32,243 nucleotides of DNA from a bacterium (GTDB lineage: Bacteria > Margulisbacteria > Marinamargulisbacteria > SXXA01 > JAHFDB01). A program made the position numbers and the translations under genes. The notes under the pieces are model-generated. The model saw only the letters and a list, made by a program, of their open reading frames with translations. It did no database searches and was not told the origin of the DNA. Positions 7,742 through 16,604 of the stretch are shown piece by piece; positions within the stretch are counted from its first letter, which is position 1, and each line of letters starts with the position of its first letter. The stretch is from assembly GCA_023249195.1 (NCBI GenBank), contig JAHFDB010000016.1, positions 1-32,243 on the forward strand. The letters run 5' to 3'.

Positions 7742-10096
7742 ATGATTACCGAAACACGAGAGTTCCCAGCCTATAAAATGGGTATCGTTCTCGCGAAACA
7801 TGGCGAGTTTTCTGAGGCCATGCACAAATTTCGTGAGGTATTGGCCTGCTACCCTCGAGCCATTTTAGATGTGTTGGTACCCCTCTATCGACAACTGGCT
7901 TTAGAACCTGAAAACATGGCATTGAGGGTATTTATTGCAGATATTTATGTAGCGGGTCGCATGTATGAAGATGCCGTGAACGAATTAGAAGAAATTGTAC
8001 ATCTCTCACCTTCCTTTTCTTCGGCTTATGGGGTTCTGAGTAAGCTTTATAAAAAAAGCAAAGACCCGGACAGAATTAAGGCTATTTTTGAATATGCGTT
8101 TGCACAAGATATCTTTGATTCTGCACTTTTAGATGTGTTGCCTGGCATTTATTTAGAAGAAAAAAATATCACCAAAAGCATTCGAATTTATGAAAAATTG
8201 GTCGAGGTTTATCCAAAGGCATTGCATCATGCCAAAACCTTGGCTGGGTTATATGAGCGTGAGGAGATGTATGAAAAGGCCACTGACTTGTATGAATCTA
8301 TTGCCTTGCGTTCGCCCAGCTGTGTCGGTGAAGCGGCGGTCTTTTGTGAACGGATATCTCATATTGTGCCGGAAAGCTTTTCTATCCGTAAACGGGTTAT
8401 TCAGTTGCACATGAAAGGGTGTAACCCTGTTCAGGCAGCGGGGCATGTCGAAGCGATGTTGGCTGTGGATGACGCTTATATCACAGAAGCCATTGAAACT
8501 TATAAAAAAATTCTTGAACTTTATCCTGAAACAGTCGAAGTATTGTATACCATGGGAAAATCTTTGGTGCAGGTCGGGCGGTATTCAGAGGCGGTCACCT
8601 ATCTTCGAAAGGTATTTGAAGCTGCCCCTTCTGACTCTGAAAAAGTGTCTGTACTTTTGCAAACCGTATTGACCCACTATCCAAATCAACTCATGGCCCT
8701 GCAACTTTTGGCAGATATTCATATCTATCAAGACCACTACCTTGAGGCTTGGCCCTTTATTGTGAAAGCTAGTTCACTCGATGGGTCAGAAGATTATCCC
8801 CTAGAAACCCTTTTGGAAAAAGTAATTCAGAACGAACCTCGCTTGGCCAAGGAAGCTCAGGAACAGTTATTGCGCTATTACTTTAATCAAAGTGCTTATC
8901 TTAAGTGCATCGAATTTGGAAAAAAACTTCTCAAAACACCTTTTGCACATACCGCAGGCGTTTTGATGTCGCAGTCTTATGCAGAATTAGGCCATTTAGA
9001 GATGGCCATGACCATTTTAGACACCGCAATGGAAACAGCCCCTTGGCATGCAGATGTGCACGATCAATTCAGCAAAATAAGTGAACGAAGACGCGTGGAC
9101 TCTTTAAATTTTGGAGTCATGGCATTAGCCAAGGGACACCTTGAAACCGCCCTGGAGTGGTTTCAAAAAGAGCTTCCCGAAAGCCCAGCCTATCTAGAAG
9201 CACAATTCTACTTAAATCGGTGCTTTGTAGAGATGGGTCGTTTAGATTTAGCCCTCTCACAGGGATCTCGGCTTATATCAGACGTCCCTCTTTCTGAAGA
9301 GTGGAAACAGGTTTTCATGTTTTTATCTGGGGTTCAGCGATTGCACGCAGGTGAGGTCACCGAAGGATTGACTGTTTTAGAAGCCATTTATCGGCAGAAT
9401 ATGCAGTTTCCCTTTGTCAAACCCATTTTATCTCATTATCAACAAGAAAGTGTTGTAGACTTACGAGGAAAAGTCATTTCAGGCAGTGTCTATCAAGGTC
9501 ACCTTCTTTTAAAAACAGTCAGAAACCGAGACCGACTGGGAGTAAAGTCTCCAGGGTTTCAGCCGATGGGGTTTGCCTATTCCCATAACACCCACGGCAT
9601 TGACCACATGCTAAAAGGGCATTATCAATCTGCTCAAGATGAGTTTTTGTTGGCTTTGGATATGGACCCTGAATTGACAGGGGCTTATTGTAATTTAGGC
9701 ATGGCCTATTTGGCTCAAGATGAGTTGACATTGGCTTGCGCTCAATTTGAAAAAGCAAAGCAATTGAACCCCAAATTAGACCTGGTTTACTTAAACATGG
9801 GCCTTTTAGCGATGCAAGCCTGTGAATTTCAAACAGCATTTGAACACTTTACTCAGGCATTGACCCTGCATCCCAGCCCATTAGCCCTGTTGAATTTAGG
9901 TGACGCACATCGGGCATTGGGACAGATTAAACCTGCATTTGCCTATTGGAAAAAGGCCCTTGCCACGGGGATGATGTACCCCTATAGCCACCGCCGAATG
10001 ACCTATGCAATGGATGACATATTTTGGAAATCTGATCCCAAACAACAGGCCTTCTTAACCCCAGATGCTTTCTTACCCTCTTCTTTATTGCGTTGA
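7742..10096 (+). CDS. Large tetratricopeptide-repeat protein
   Basis: A 784-aa protein made mostly of TPR units, helical-hairpin repeats used for protein-protein interaction. Repeats are visible from about residue 10 to 330 (for example GRMYEDAVNELEEIVHLSP, IRIYEKLVEVYPKALHHAKT, AIETYKKILELYPETVEVLY), again at 390-500, and most canonically at 620-740 (YQSAQDEFLLALDMDPELTG). About 560-610 is a non-repeat segment. There is no signal peptide or membrane segment, so it is probably cytosolic. It starts 13 nt after the permease gene; placement between LptF/G and LptD suggests an envelope-assembly or scaffold role, but only by context. The ATG at 7742 has only a weak ribosome-binding site. Confidence 0.85.
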   Translation: MITETREFPAYKMGIVLAKHGEFSEAMHKFREVLACYPRAILDVLVPLYRQLALEPENMALRVFIADIYVAGRMYEDAVNELEEIVHLSPSFSSAYGVLSKLYKKSKDPDRIKAIFEYAFAQDIFDSALLDVLPGIYLEEKNITKSIRIYEKLVEVYPKALHHAKTLAGLYEREEMYEKATDLYESIALRSPSCVGEAAVFCERISHIVPESFSIRKRVIQLHMKGCNPVQAAGHVEAMLAVDDAYITEAIETYKKILELYPETVEVLYTMGKSLVQVGRYSEAVTYLRKVFEAAPSDSEKVSVLLQTVLTHYPNQLMALQLLADIHIYQDHYLEAWPFIVKASSLDGSEDYPLETLLEKVIQNEPRLAKEAQEQLLRYYFNQSAYLKCIEFGKKLLKTPFAHTAGVLMSQSYAELGHLEMAMTILDTAMETAPWHADVHDQFSKISERRRVDSLNFGVMALAKGHLETALEWFQKELPESPAYLEAQFYLNRCFVEMGRLDLALSQGSRLISDVPLSEEWKQVFMFLSGVQRLHAGEVTEGLTVLEAIYRQNMQFPFVKPILSHYQQESVVDLRGKVISGSVYQGHLLLKTVRNRDRLGVKSPGFQPMGFAYSHNTHGIDHMLKGHYQSAQDEFLLALDMDPELTGAYCNLGMAYLAQDELTLACAQFEKAKQLNPKLDLVYLNMGLLAMQACEFQTAFEHFTQALTLHPSPLALLNLGDAHRALGQIKPAFAYWKKALATGMMYPYSHRRMTYAMDDIFWKSDPKQQAFLTPDAFLPSSLLR

Positions 10097-10103
10097 AAAG
10101 TTT

Positions 10104-10137
10104 ACTAGGGCTACCTTATTCAATTTCCTAGTGGTAG
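10104..10137 (+). other. Interleaved complementary segments (possible pseudoknot)
   Basis: ACTAGG (10104-10109) pairs with CCTAGT (10127-10132), and CTACC (10111-10115) pairs with GGTAG (10133-10137). The order A-B-A'-B' is a pseudoknot-type arrangement in the leader between the TPR gene and the AT-rich islet. No function is known. Confidence 0.25.
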
Positions 10138-10151
10138 AATAAAATTAAGCC

Positions 10152-10529
10152 ATGAATGACAGTAGATTTTTTTTATTAGTGCAACTTACTTCAAGCATTG
10201 TTAAGGGCTTTTTGTGGCTGGCGGCGCTCTGTGTTTTAGGTTATTTTATAAAAGAGATTTTAATTGCTTATTCTGGAAAAATGACTTTTGCAAATGTTCA
10301 TATTTCTTTCCTTATGGGTTTAAATATATGGAGTAAACTAACCTTATCTTCAAGTCTATTGTTTGGATTTTTTGGTATTTCTTATGGACGCTATTGGAGA
10401 TCTGTAGCAAAACGTGAAATTGAACATATGGGAACCCAAAATAAAAATTTGGAGCAAGTGCTTAATCCATCTAGAAAGACAAGTAAAATTAATAGTGACG
10501 GATCGACCCGAAAAGAGGATAAAATATGA
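10152..10529 (+). CDS. Small membrane protein, unknown
   Basis: Unrecognised 125-aa protein. It has two hydrophobic segments (about 15-38, FLWLAALCVLGYFIKEI; about 58-80, LTLSSSLLFGFFGISYG) and a long polar, charged C-terminal tail (about 85-125) rich in Lys, Asn and Ser. It is markedly AT-richer than the genes on either side, and its stop overlaps the next ORF by ATGA. No clear Shine-Dalgarno precedes the ATG. Base composition and lack of recognisable homology suggest a recently acquired or fast-evolving islet. It could be a partner of the next membrane protein. Confidence 0.6.
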   Translation: MNDSRFFLLVQLTSSIVKGFLWLAALCVLGYFIKEILIAYSGKMTFANVHISFLMGLNIWSKLTLSSSLLFGFFGISYGRYWRSVAKREIEHMGTQNKNLEQVLNPSRKTSKINSDGSTRKEDKI

Positions 10530-11107
10530 TGTTGTTAAGTCTTATTTTTGTCGGGCTTATTGTTTTTGTGTGGTCTGTTTTGTTTCGGGAAGTGTTTTTG
10601 TATGATTTTAGGGGAACCCTTTTTCAAATTAGACATGAACTGTTTTTTCTTAGTGTTAAAAATGGGCCTCTTTTTTCCTTTAATTCGAAACTGTATACGC
10701 AATTTGAATCTAGTATCAATGGTACAATACGGTATTCACATATTATTACCTTCTATAGAAGCGTGATTTTTTTTATTACATTGAAGGTTTTAAGAAAAAA
10801 AATTACTCATAACCCCTCTTTGCAGAGGGTTTTTGAAGAAGAAAAAAACTCTATTCAAAATGAAAAAGTGATACAAGCGGTGGGTCAATTAATAGACAGA
10901 TATCATTTAGCGATAGGATTGCACATTGTGAGGTCTTCTTTTTTTATTTCATTATGTTTTTTGATTTATTTTATTTATTATGGATTTAGATCGTTAGTCA
11001 CTCTCGGGTTTGTTTCCGCACAAACGGGATTCCAAAGTTTTCAAAAAAAGATACTCCCCAGTATACATTTTCAAACTTCTTTAGCGAAAAGATATGGGAT
11101 GTTGTAG
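10526..11107 (+). CDS. Membrane protein, unknown, coupled to preceding gene
   Basis: Unrecognised 193-aa protein overlapping the previous gene by 4 nt (ATGA). Hydrophobic segments lie at about 3-20 (LSLIFVGLIVFVWSVLF), possibly 75-90 (FYRSVIFFITLKVL), and about 137-158 (SFFISLCFLIYFIYYG). A charged central loop (about 90-130) reads like a helix, IQNEKVIQAVGQLIDRYH. The gene is strongly AT-rich; row 10741-10800 has only 13 G or C of 60. The tandem overlap implies joint expression. No function is assigned; a two-component membrane complex is only a guess. Confidence 0.6.
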   Translation: MMLLSLIFVGLIVFVWSVLFREVFLYDFRGTLFQIRHELFFLSVKNGPLFSFNSKLYTQFESSINGTIRYSHIITFYRSVIFFITLKVLRKKITHNPSLQRVFEEEKNSIQNEKVIQAVGQLIDRYHLAIGLHIVRSSFFISLCFLIYFIYYGFRSLVTLGFVSAQTGFQSFQKKILPSIHFQTSLAKRYGML

Positions 11108-11151
11108 GGCATAGGTCTGGTTTTTTTTGACCAGGAAGAAGCTTCCTTAAG

Positions 11152-13590
11152 ATGAGATTCCCTCTATTTTTTCAGTGCGCCTTTTTTATTTTCCTGAGTC
11201 TCTTCCGTGTTTGCATCTGCGCTCAAGACAGCCCCGTATCCTTGACGGCTGATCATCTGTATTATGCAGAAGACGTGCATCAGGTGTTTGCCTCATCCAA
11301 TGTAAAGCTGGGGTATCAGGATGTTGAAATTAAGGCCTCTCATTTACAGCTCGACACCCTGAGCAACACCGTCTGGGGAACAGGTAATATCCAAGTCAAA
11401 CGAGGCGAAGATCAGTTTGAGTCTTCTTATTTGTTTTATAATCTCGATAGTCACGAGATGTCTTTGCAAAACATTCATGTGGCAATGACACCCCAAGAGG
11501 GAAAATCGACCCTGTTTTTGAAGGCGCAAGAACTTCATGATACCGGTAAAGCCCAATCCGGACAGGAGGCCAAATTTACCACATGTTCTTTGGAAGATCC
11601 GACTCACTATTTTATTTCTGCAAAACGTTTTGACTATTATCCCAATCAACGTGTGATTGGCTATGATGTGTTTGTATATCAGCCTATTTTATTTATTCCG
11701 TTTGGGTTTTGGACCCCCTATTATCGGTATGAACTAGGAAAGCGTCGGGTCATTTGGAACTTCCCTGTTGTGGGTAAAAAAGAGGAAACTGGATGGGGAT
11801 GGTACATGCAAAACACCATCGATTATGCCCTTGTAAATGGGAAAGATTCTAGTGTCTTTTTTGATATTTTTGAAAACAAAGGATTTGGGTTGGGGGTTCG
11901 ACACCAATATGATCTTCAACAGCATCAAGGGTCTTTGCTTTATTATCGATTAGATGAACTCGATACTCATTTACTCAATGAAAAAACAGAATGGACTGAC
12001 ACATTCAAATTATCAGATAACCTGGATGTGACCCTAGGTTATAAAAAAATAGATGCTACGCGTATCAATGGATTTGGTCGTCAAAAAGAAGAGGCTAAAA
12101 CAATCTCGGCCCATTATGACAATTTAGGAGAGGTTTATCAGTGGAATTTAGCCGACAATCAAAATTTTAATCAGCACTATCGATCATTGTCATTTCAACT
12201 GGATCATCAGTTTAATCAAGATAAAATTTATACCCTTAAGGCCATTCAGCAAGATAATTTAGCCGGATTTCGTCGCAGTACCCAGTTGTATGGGTCGAGA
12301 ACCTTTCGGTTTTCAGAAGGCATTATAGTCACTACTCAGCTGGATTTAAAAAAAACAGAAAATACCCAGCGGCTTTTTCCTTCTGATGACACTTTGGAAA
12401 CAAACCTGTCATTTTCCAAACCCATTACACCCGAATTGATGTTGAATATGAGGATCAACCACTTAGCCGATTTAGATGCCCCCGGCATTACCGCCAACAT
12501 ACAGAATCGTAATTATTTTTATCGATTACCCGAGGTGATTTTGAGATATACCCCTCAATGGGACGGCTGGCAAACCCGTCATCAATTGACCGTGGCACGG
12601 TATCAGGAAGTCCAATATGTGTCTCAATTTCAGACGCAACAAACCGTCCCTAAAACCATTGATTTTACTGTCGCACCCAATACCTACATTTTGAATGAAA
12701 ATATCAGTCGCACATTTGATCAGTTGCCTCTGCTGTCTTCTTTGACTTGGTCATCAGGCTATAACCAATATATTTTTAGCACCCCAGGCAAAGATCTGTT
12801 TAATGGAGATGCCATGTATACGCTTGATTTTAATATCAACCACTCGGCAACGGTATTCTCTTTTTTGAAAACAGACTCTACGTTTACCAGCGTGTATGCG
12901 CCAAAAGAAAACAGGTCTCCTTTCACCTATTTCGGGGATAAAACCCAGCAACAAAATATAATAACCGAACGATGGACTTTTTTTTTATGGGACCTATCAA
13001 GATACAAGTGGACACACGAAACCGGCTATGATTTTATCAATAATCAGTGGCGCGATTATCGAACACAGTTAGTTTTAAAGCCAGTATCTATTTTAACCAT
13101 GACCCTTGCTTCAGGAAAAAAGCTAAGCCCTAGCCTTTTTGATGCTCATAATGACTATTATCCTACTGCCTTTAATATGGATTTAGCACCCACTGACAAT
13201 GCCTCGGTTAAATTAAACTACTCGATCTCATTAGACACTAACGAGTTTATCTATCGCAATCGCACCACCCTTCAGAGCTCACAATTTGGGTTTAAAGTTC
13301 CTTTAGGTCCAAACCCTGATTATCGATGGGAAATTGGGCTGGGATTTGTGTATAATACACTCAGCCAAGAAGGTAATTTTGATCCAAGACGCTATGAACT
13401 TCAGACGGTGAACATTGTGAAGCGGGAACATTGTCGCACCCTCAGTTTTGGGTACAACAAAACCTCGGATGAATTTATGTTTCGGTATACTATTGATGCG
13501 TTTCCTGAAGATCCGATTGAATTTATTCGCAATAAAGCGAACTGGAAAGTAGGTGGGCGTTTGAATCAAAGTGCCCAGGAGAGATTTTAA
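11152..13590 (+). CDS. lptD: LPS-assembly outer-membrane protein LptD (OstA)
   Basis: An 812-aa outer-membrane beta-barrel that, with LptE, inserts LPS into the outer leaflet. There is a signal peptide (1-24) and an N-terminal OstA/LptA-like beta-jellyroll (about 27-120, with VSLTADHLYYAEDVHQVFASSNV and VWGTGNIQVKRG). The conserved junction contains FTTCSLEDPTHYFISAKR and PILFIPFGFWTPYYRYELG. The barrel then runs to the C-terminus (ending GGRLNQSAQERF). Few cysteines are present, so the disulfide pattern of E. coli LptD is not conserved. It sits after the two orphan genes and before a lipoprotein gene. The start has AGGAAG upstream, but rather far (13 nt). Confidence 0.9.
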   Translation: MRFPLFFQCAFFIFLSLFRVCICAQDSPVSLTADHLYYAEDVHQVFASSNVKLGYQDVEIKASHLQLDTLSNTVWGTGNIQVKRGEDQFESSYLFYNLDSHEMSLQNIHVAMTPQEGKSTLFLKAQELHDTGKAQSGQEAKFTTCSLEDPTHYFISAKRFDYYPNQRVIGYDVFVYQPILFIPFGFWTPYYRYELGKRRVIWNFPVVGKKEETGWGWYMQNTIDYALVNGKDSSVFFDIFENKGFGLGVRHQYDLQQHQGSLLYYRLDELDTHLLNEKTEWTDTFKLSDNLDVTLGYKKIDATRINGFGRQKEEAKTISAHYDNLGEVYQWNLADNQNFNQHYRSLSFQLDHQFNQDKIYTLKAIQQDNLAGFRRSTQLYGSRTFRFSEGIIVTTQLDLKKTENTQRLFPSDDTLETNLSFSKPITPELMLNMRINHLADLDAPGITANIQNRNYFYRLPEVILRYTPQWDGWQTRHQLTVARYQEVQYVSQFQTQQTVPKTIDFTVAPNTYILNENISRTFDQLPLLSSLTWSSGYNQYIFSTPGKDLFNGDAMYTLDFNINHSATVFSFLKTDSTFTSVYAPKENRSPFTYFGDKTQQQNIITERWTFFLWDLSRYKWTHETGYDFINNQWRDYRTQLVLKPVSILTMTLASGKKLSPSLFDAHNDYYPTAFNMDLAPTDNASVKLNYSISLDTNEFIYRNRTTLQSSQFGFKVPLGPNPDYRWEIGLGFVYNTLSQEGNFDPRRYELQTVNIVKREHCRTLSFGYNKTSDEFMFRYTIDAFPEDPIEFIRNKANWKVGGRLNQSAQERF

Positions 13591-13591
13591 T

Positions 13592-14308
13592 ATGACCCCT
13601 TTCAAACGCCTTCTTTTAGTGGGGATTTTGAGCCTGTTCAGTCTGTTTGGCTGTGCCCGATCCCTCACCACTCCGACACAGGCTTTAAAGTTAGATTTAC
13701 GCATCACCTTTAAAGGCACTATCGATACCACTCGTTATCGATATTATGTCCTTTTTTCCTCTTCGGCATTTCCAACGCTGCCTAACTTCGGAACCTCGGA
13801 ATATATGCCGACCCCTGGAAATGGCTACAATGAAAACGATGATTTATTCAGACGGAATGATGGCGGAATTTCCTACTATTATCAGCATTATTTTTCTACT
13901 TGGATGGACTATATTGCGACGTATCAATCAACCCTCTATTTGAACCCTTCTGGGGCATCTGCATTTGTCGCCTCACAAAATGCTACTTATGCGCCTGTTT
14001 CCAGAACAGGGATGACATTTGAAGTGATAGGCGGCAACCAAATCCACCTCCAAATTCCTTTATCTTATTTATCGCAGGACAGTGGCCGACTTTATATCGA
14101 TATCATGACAACAGACATTCGAGATACGACCGATTTAGGCCAAGGGAAACCCCCTTCAGGGCAAATTTTAGACCATTTGCACGGAATCAAGCCCACGCTT
14201 GTGACCGGCATTGCAACCTTTCCGGCCATTCGGGGTGACGAATCGACCACACTCGATAATGTGAACGATGCTGCCAATATTCAGTCATGGGAGGCTTACA
14301 CATTTTAA
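13592..14308 (+). CDS. Putative lipoprotein, unknown
   Basis: The listed ORF begins with GTG at 13571 inside lptD, but the ATG at 13592 is preferred: AGGAGAG (13577-13583) precedes it at good spacing. The product then begins MTPFKRLLLVGILSLFSLFGCARS, a basic start, hydrophobic core and a lipobox-like FGC, so it is probably a lipid-anchored periplasmic or outer-membrane protein of about 238 aa. The mature part is beta-rich with many Tyr, Ser and Thr (KGTIDTTRYRYYVLFSSS, SGRLYIDIMTTDIRDT). No family is recognised. LptE is a lipoprotein partner of LptD, but no sequence match is visible and this protein is longer than typical LptE. The next gene, lnt, makes mature lipoproteins. It overlaps lnt by 22 nt. 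Confidence 0.75.
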   Translation: MTPFKRLLLVGILSLFSLFGCARSLTTPTQALKLDLRITFKGTIDTTRYRYYVLFSSSAFPTLPNFGTSEYMPTPGNGYNENDDLFRRNDGGISYYYQHYFSTWMDYIATYQSTLYLNPSGASAFVASQNATYAPVSRTGMTFEVIGGNQIHLQIPLSYLSQDSGRLYIDIMTTDIRDTTDLGQGKPPSGQILDHLHGIKPTLVTGIATFPAIRGDESTTLDNVNDAANIQSWEAYTF

Positions 14309-15849
14309 CCCTATTATCGTCTCTGTTTGTCGCAATCTCCTTTCCAAGGGCCTCGCTTTGGACTTTGGCTTATATAGGCCTGTTGCCTTTATTGTTCGGT
14401 GCTCAGATGGTGCTGCATTCTAGTCGCACTGTCGAACAAAAAATTAAAGCATTGATGGGCCGAGGGTTTGTCTTTGCTTTTGTATTTTTAGGCTATTTTC
14501 ATAGTTGGATGTTTACCCTCAGCGTCTGGGCCCATTGGGGTTGGATTATGCTGCTTTGGATAGGGCTTTGCGCCTATTTATCGGTGTTTTATGGGGTGGC
14601 CATGGGACTTTATGGGTGGGTTGTACTGAAAGGCCCTAAGTTAAAATGGGCCCACACGCTGCTGTTTCCCTCTCTGTGGATCTTGGCCGAGTGGGGACGA
14701 TCGTTAGGACCCTTGGGAGATCCGGGCGGCGTCTTGGGCTATTCTCAGGTGTCTGTACCTGCGGTGTTGCAATGGGCATCTGTCGTTGGGGTTTATGGAC
14801 TATCGTTTTTTTGTGTCTGGGTAAACGACATGATTTTCAGATGCCTCACCCATGAACACGAGAAAAAACGCATGCACTATTTGATGGTTTTGACCGGAGT
14901 TGTGCTTGCAATATGGGCCGGAGGAGCCCTGCTATTACATCGCCCCAATCCGGCAGGACTGCGCTCAATTCCGATAGCCATTGTCCAAGGGAACTATGCC
15001 CAAGATAAAAAACTGGACCCTTTGAGCTGGGACCCCTTAAGGGCCGATATTTTAGACTACACAAAACGCTCTCTAGAAACAAATCCGAACCATGCAGACT
15101 TTGTTTTTTGGCCTGAAACTATTACGCCTACGTTTAATTTAAATCATACGGGATGGGTCCTTTCTGTGGTTCAGTTGGCCCAAAAACACAAGGTAAACAT
15201 CGTCTTTGGAACCCCCATTGACTGCGAGGGACGTTATTATAATGGGGCTGTTGTGATTGGCCCCAACGGAATTGAACCTCACATATACCGTAAAAGCCGA
15301 TTGATGCCTTTTGGAGAATATTGGCCCGGAAAAAAATGGTTAATGCACGTCAAAGCACTGCGCCCCGTCTTAGGAGAAGACTATATCCCAGCACCTCACA
15401 TAGACATATTACCCGCGGGACATGCAAACATCGGAATGGAAATTTGTTTAGAGTCTGCATTTCCCTGCTATGCCCGAGCACAATGTTTAAACGGGGCCGA
15501 TTTTTTAGCCATCGCTCTAAACAACGCCTGGTTTGGACACTCGTTTGCAGCCGATGAACATTTCGACATGACCAAGATGCGTGCAGTGGAATCCAATCGC
15601 TATGTGGTAATAGCAGGAAATACAGGCATTTCCGGAGTCATTAGCCCCAGAGGGGATGTCCTCACACAAAGTGTATTAAATACACGAACGATTCTAACGG
15701 CTGAGATAAAAACGGGGTTTAAACTCTCACCCTATCACCAGTGTGGAAATAGTGTGGTGTGGGCAGCGGGTATCTTTATTATGCTTCTTTGTTTTGTTGT
15801 CATTGCTCGACAAACCACAGGCTCGAAACCTATAGCCCCCCGAAATTAA
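14287..15849 (+). CDS. lnt: Apolipoprotein N-acyltransferase Lnt
   Basis: A 520-aa inner-membrane enzyme that adds the third acyl chain to the N-terminal Cys of lipoproteins, using phospholipid as donor. Several N-terminal membrane helices (about 5-215) precede a nitrilase-like CN-hydrolase domain (about 225-485). The catalytic triad is visible and placed as in E. coli: Glu277 in FWPET, Lys336 in YRKSRLMPFGEYWP, and Cys387 in GMEICLES. A final hydrophobic helix ends the protein (about 486-508). It overlaps the lipoprotein gene by 22 nt, suggesting coupling. Completion of LPS-export and lipoprotein genes in one block is consistent with envelope biogenesis. Confidence 0.95.
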   Translation: MGGLHILTLLSSLFVAISFPRASLWTLAYIGLLPLLFGAQMVLHSSRTVEQKIKALMGRGFVFAFVFLGYFHSWMFTLSVWAHWGWIMLLWIGLCAYLSVFYGVAMGLYGWVVLKGPKLKWAHTLLFPSLWILAEWGRSLGPLGDPGGVLGYSQVSVPAVLQWASVVGVYGLSFFCVWVNDMIFRCLTHEHEKKRMHYLMVLTGVVLAIWAGGALLLHRPNPAGLRSIPIAIVQGNYAQDKKLDPLSWDPLRADILDYTKRSLETNPNHADFVFWPETITPTFNLNHTGWVLSVVQLAQKHKVNIVFGTPIDCEGRYYNGAVVIGPNGIEPHIYRKSRLMPFGEYWPGKKWLMHVKALRPVLGEDYIPAPHIDILPAGHANIGMEICLESAFPCYARAQCLNGADFLAIALNNAWFGHSFAADEHFDMTKMRAVESNRYVVIAGNTGISGVISPRGDVLTQSVLNTRTILTAEIKTGFKLSPYHQCGNSVVWAAGIFIMLLCFVVIARQTTGSKPIAPRN

Positions 15850-15861
15850 ATATAATCACAC

Positions 15862-15890
15862 TTGTATAAATTGCAATAATTCACTAAAAT
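15862..15890 (+). promoter_or_regulatory. Sigma-70-type promoter for tetR-like gene
   Basis: TTGTAT (15862-15867), a 17-nt spacer and TAAAAT (15885-15890) form a good sigma-70 promoter in the gap after lnt. The -10 overlaps the inverted repeat described separately. Confidence 0.55.
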
Positions 15891-15898
15891 AATAGTGA
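15881..15898. promoter_or_regulatory. Inverted repeat, likely TetR operator
   Basis: TCACTA-aaataa-TAGTGA is a perfect 6-bp inverted repeat with a 6-nt spacer, overlapping the -10 of the promoter and 26 nt before the tetR start. TetR-family proteins commonly bind such sites upstream of their own genes, so autorepression is likely (inference). Confidence 0.5.
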
Positions 15899-15923
15899 GG
15901 TTATATATTTTGGAGGTGTGACT

Positions 15924-16604
15924 ATGAAAAAAAGCAAGGTATCACAGGAAAAGACCCGTCGGGTTTTAATCGAGATTGCGGTGACGCTGATCGCTGAAAA
16001 AGGGTTTGAAAAGACCACCATGCGAGAGATTTCACGAAAGGCCAAACTGTCGGACGCCACGATTTATCACTATTTTTCAACCAAGGAAATGATTGTGTTG
16101 GGATATATTCATTTGCGGCAAATTCAAGCCGTAGAAACATTAAAAAAGATTCCCGATTTTGACACTTATTCTTTGCAGGAAAAGTTACATACCTATTTTG
16201 AAACCATTTTTGAAAGCTATTTACCTGATCGTCCTTTTGTTTTGGAGGCAGTTCAGTTGGCACACCGCCTGTTATTGAGTCATTTTGAGGAACAGGCTCG
16301 TATTAAAGATATTTTTATTACTCAAATCCGAGAGTTTTTGAGGCTTTCTATTGAGAGGGAAGAAATTCCTGATCAGTCGATTGAGGGGATCATTCCTCAT
16401 CTGATTTTTGATGTATATCTAATGGTTCTTTTGCATTGGGCAAAAGACAACTCGCCCCAATGTGAACGCACCACCCAACTGACGGATATGGCGACAGGCT
16501 TTAGTGTAAGCGTGTTAAAGCAAGGAATGATTTCTAAAGCAATGGATTTGGGCATGTTTTTTCTAAGATCCCATTTTACCGAGATTTTTTATGGAAAAAA
16601 ATAA
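15924..16604 (+). CDS. TetR/AcrR-family transcriptional regulator
   Basis: A 226-aa regulator. The N-terminal helix-turn-helix (about 8-60) reads EIAVTLIAEKGFEKTTMREI, then KLSDATIYHYFSTKEMIV, the family signature. The rest is a helical ligand-binding and dimerisation domain without a recognisable ligand type. The ORF list starts at GTG 15918, but ATG 15924 is favoured: TGGAGG (15911-15916) sits 7 nt upstream. Its 3' end overlaps the kinase-like gene by 14 nt, so the two are probably expressed together and the regulator may sense something related to the kinase pathway (inference). Confidence 0.9.
   Translation: MKKSKVSQEKTRRVLIEIAVTLIAEKGFEKTTMREISRKAKLSDATIYHYFSTKEMIVLGYIHLRQIQAVETLKKIPDFDTYSLQEKLHTYFETIFESYLPDRPFVLEAVQLAHRLLLSHFEEQARIKDIFITQIREFLRLSIEREEIPDQSIEGIIPHLIFDVYLMVLLHWAKDNSPQCERTTQLTDMATGFSVSVLKQGMISKAMDLGMFFLRSHFTEIFYGKK

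Noticed and set aside
7509-7745. ORF overlapping the end of the LptF/G-type gene
   Set aside because: Shadow frame; the translated permease is continuous and matches its family to the end.
10414-10766. Alternative ORFs at 10414-10605 and 10548-10766
   Set aside because: Shadows in other frames of the two orphan membrane-protein genes; no Shine-Dalgarno or similarity.
15851-15856. TATAAT before tetR as a second promoter
   Set aside because: Perfect -10 hexamer but no usable -35 at 16-18 nt upstream; the TTGTAT/TAAAAT pair is better.
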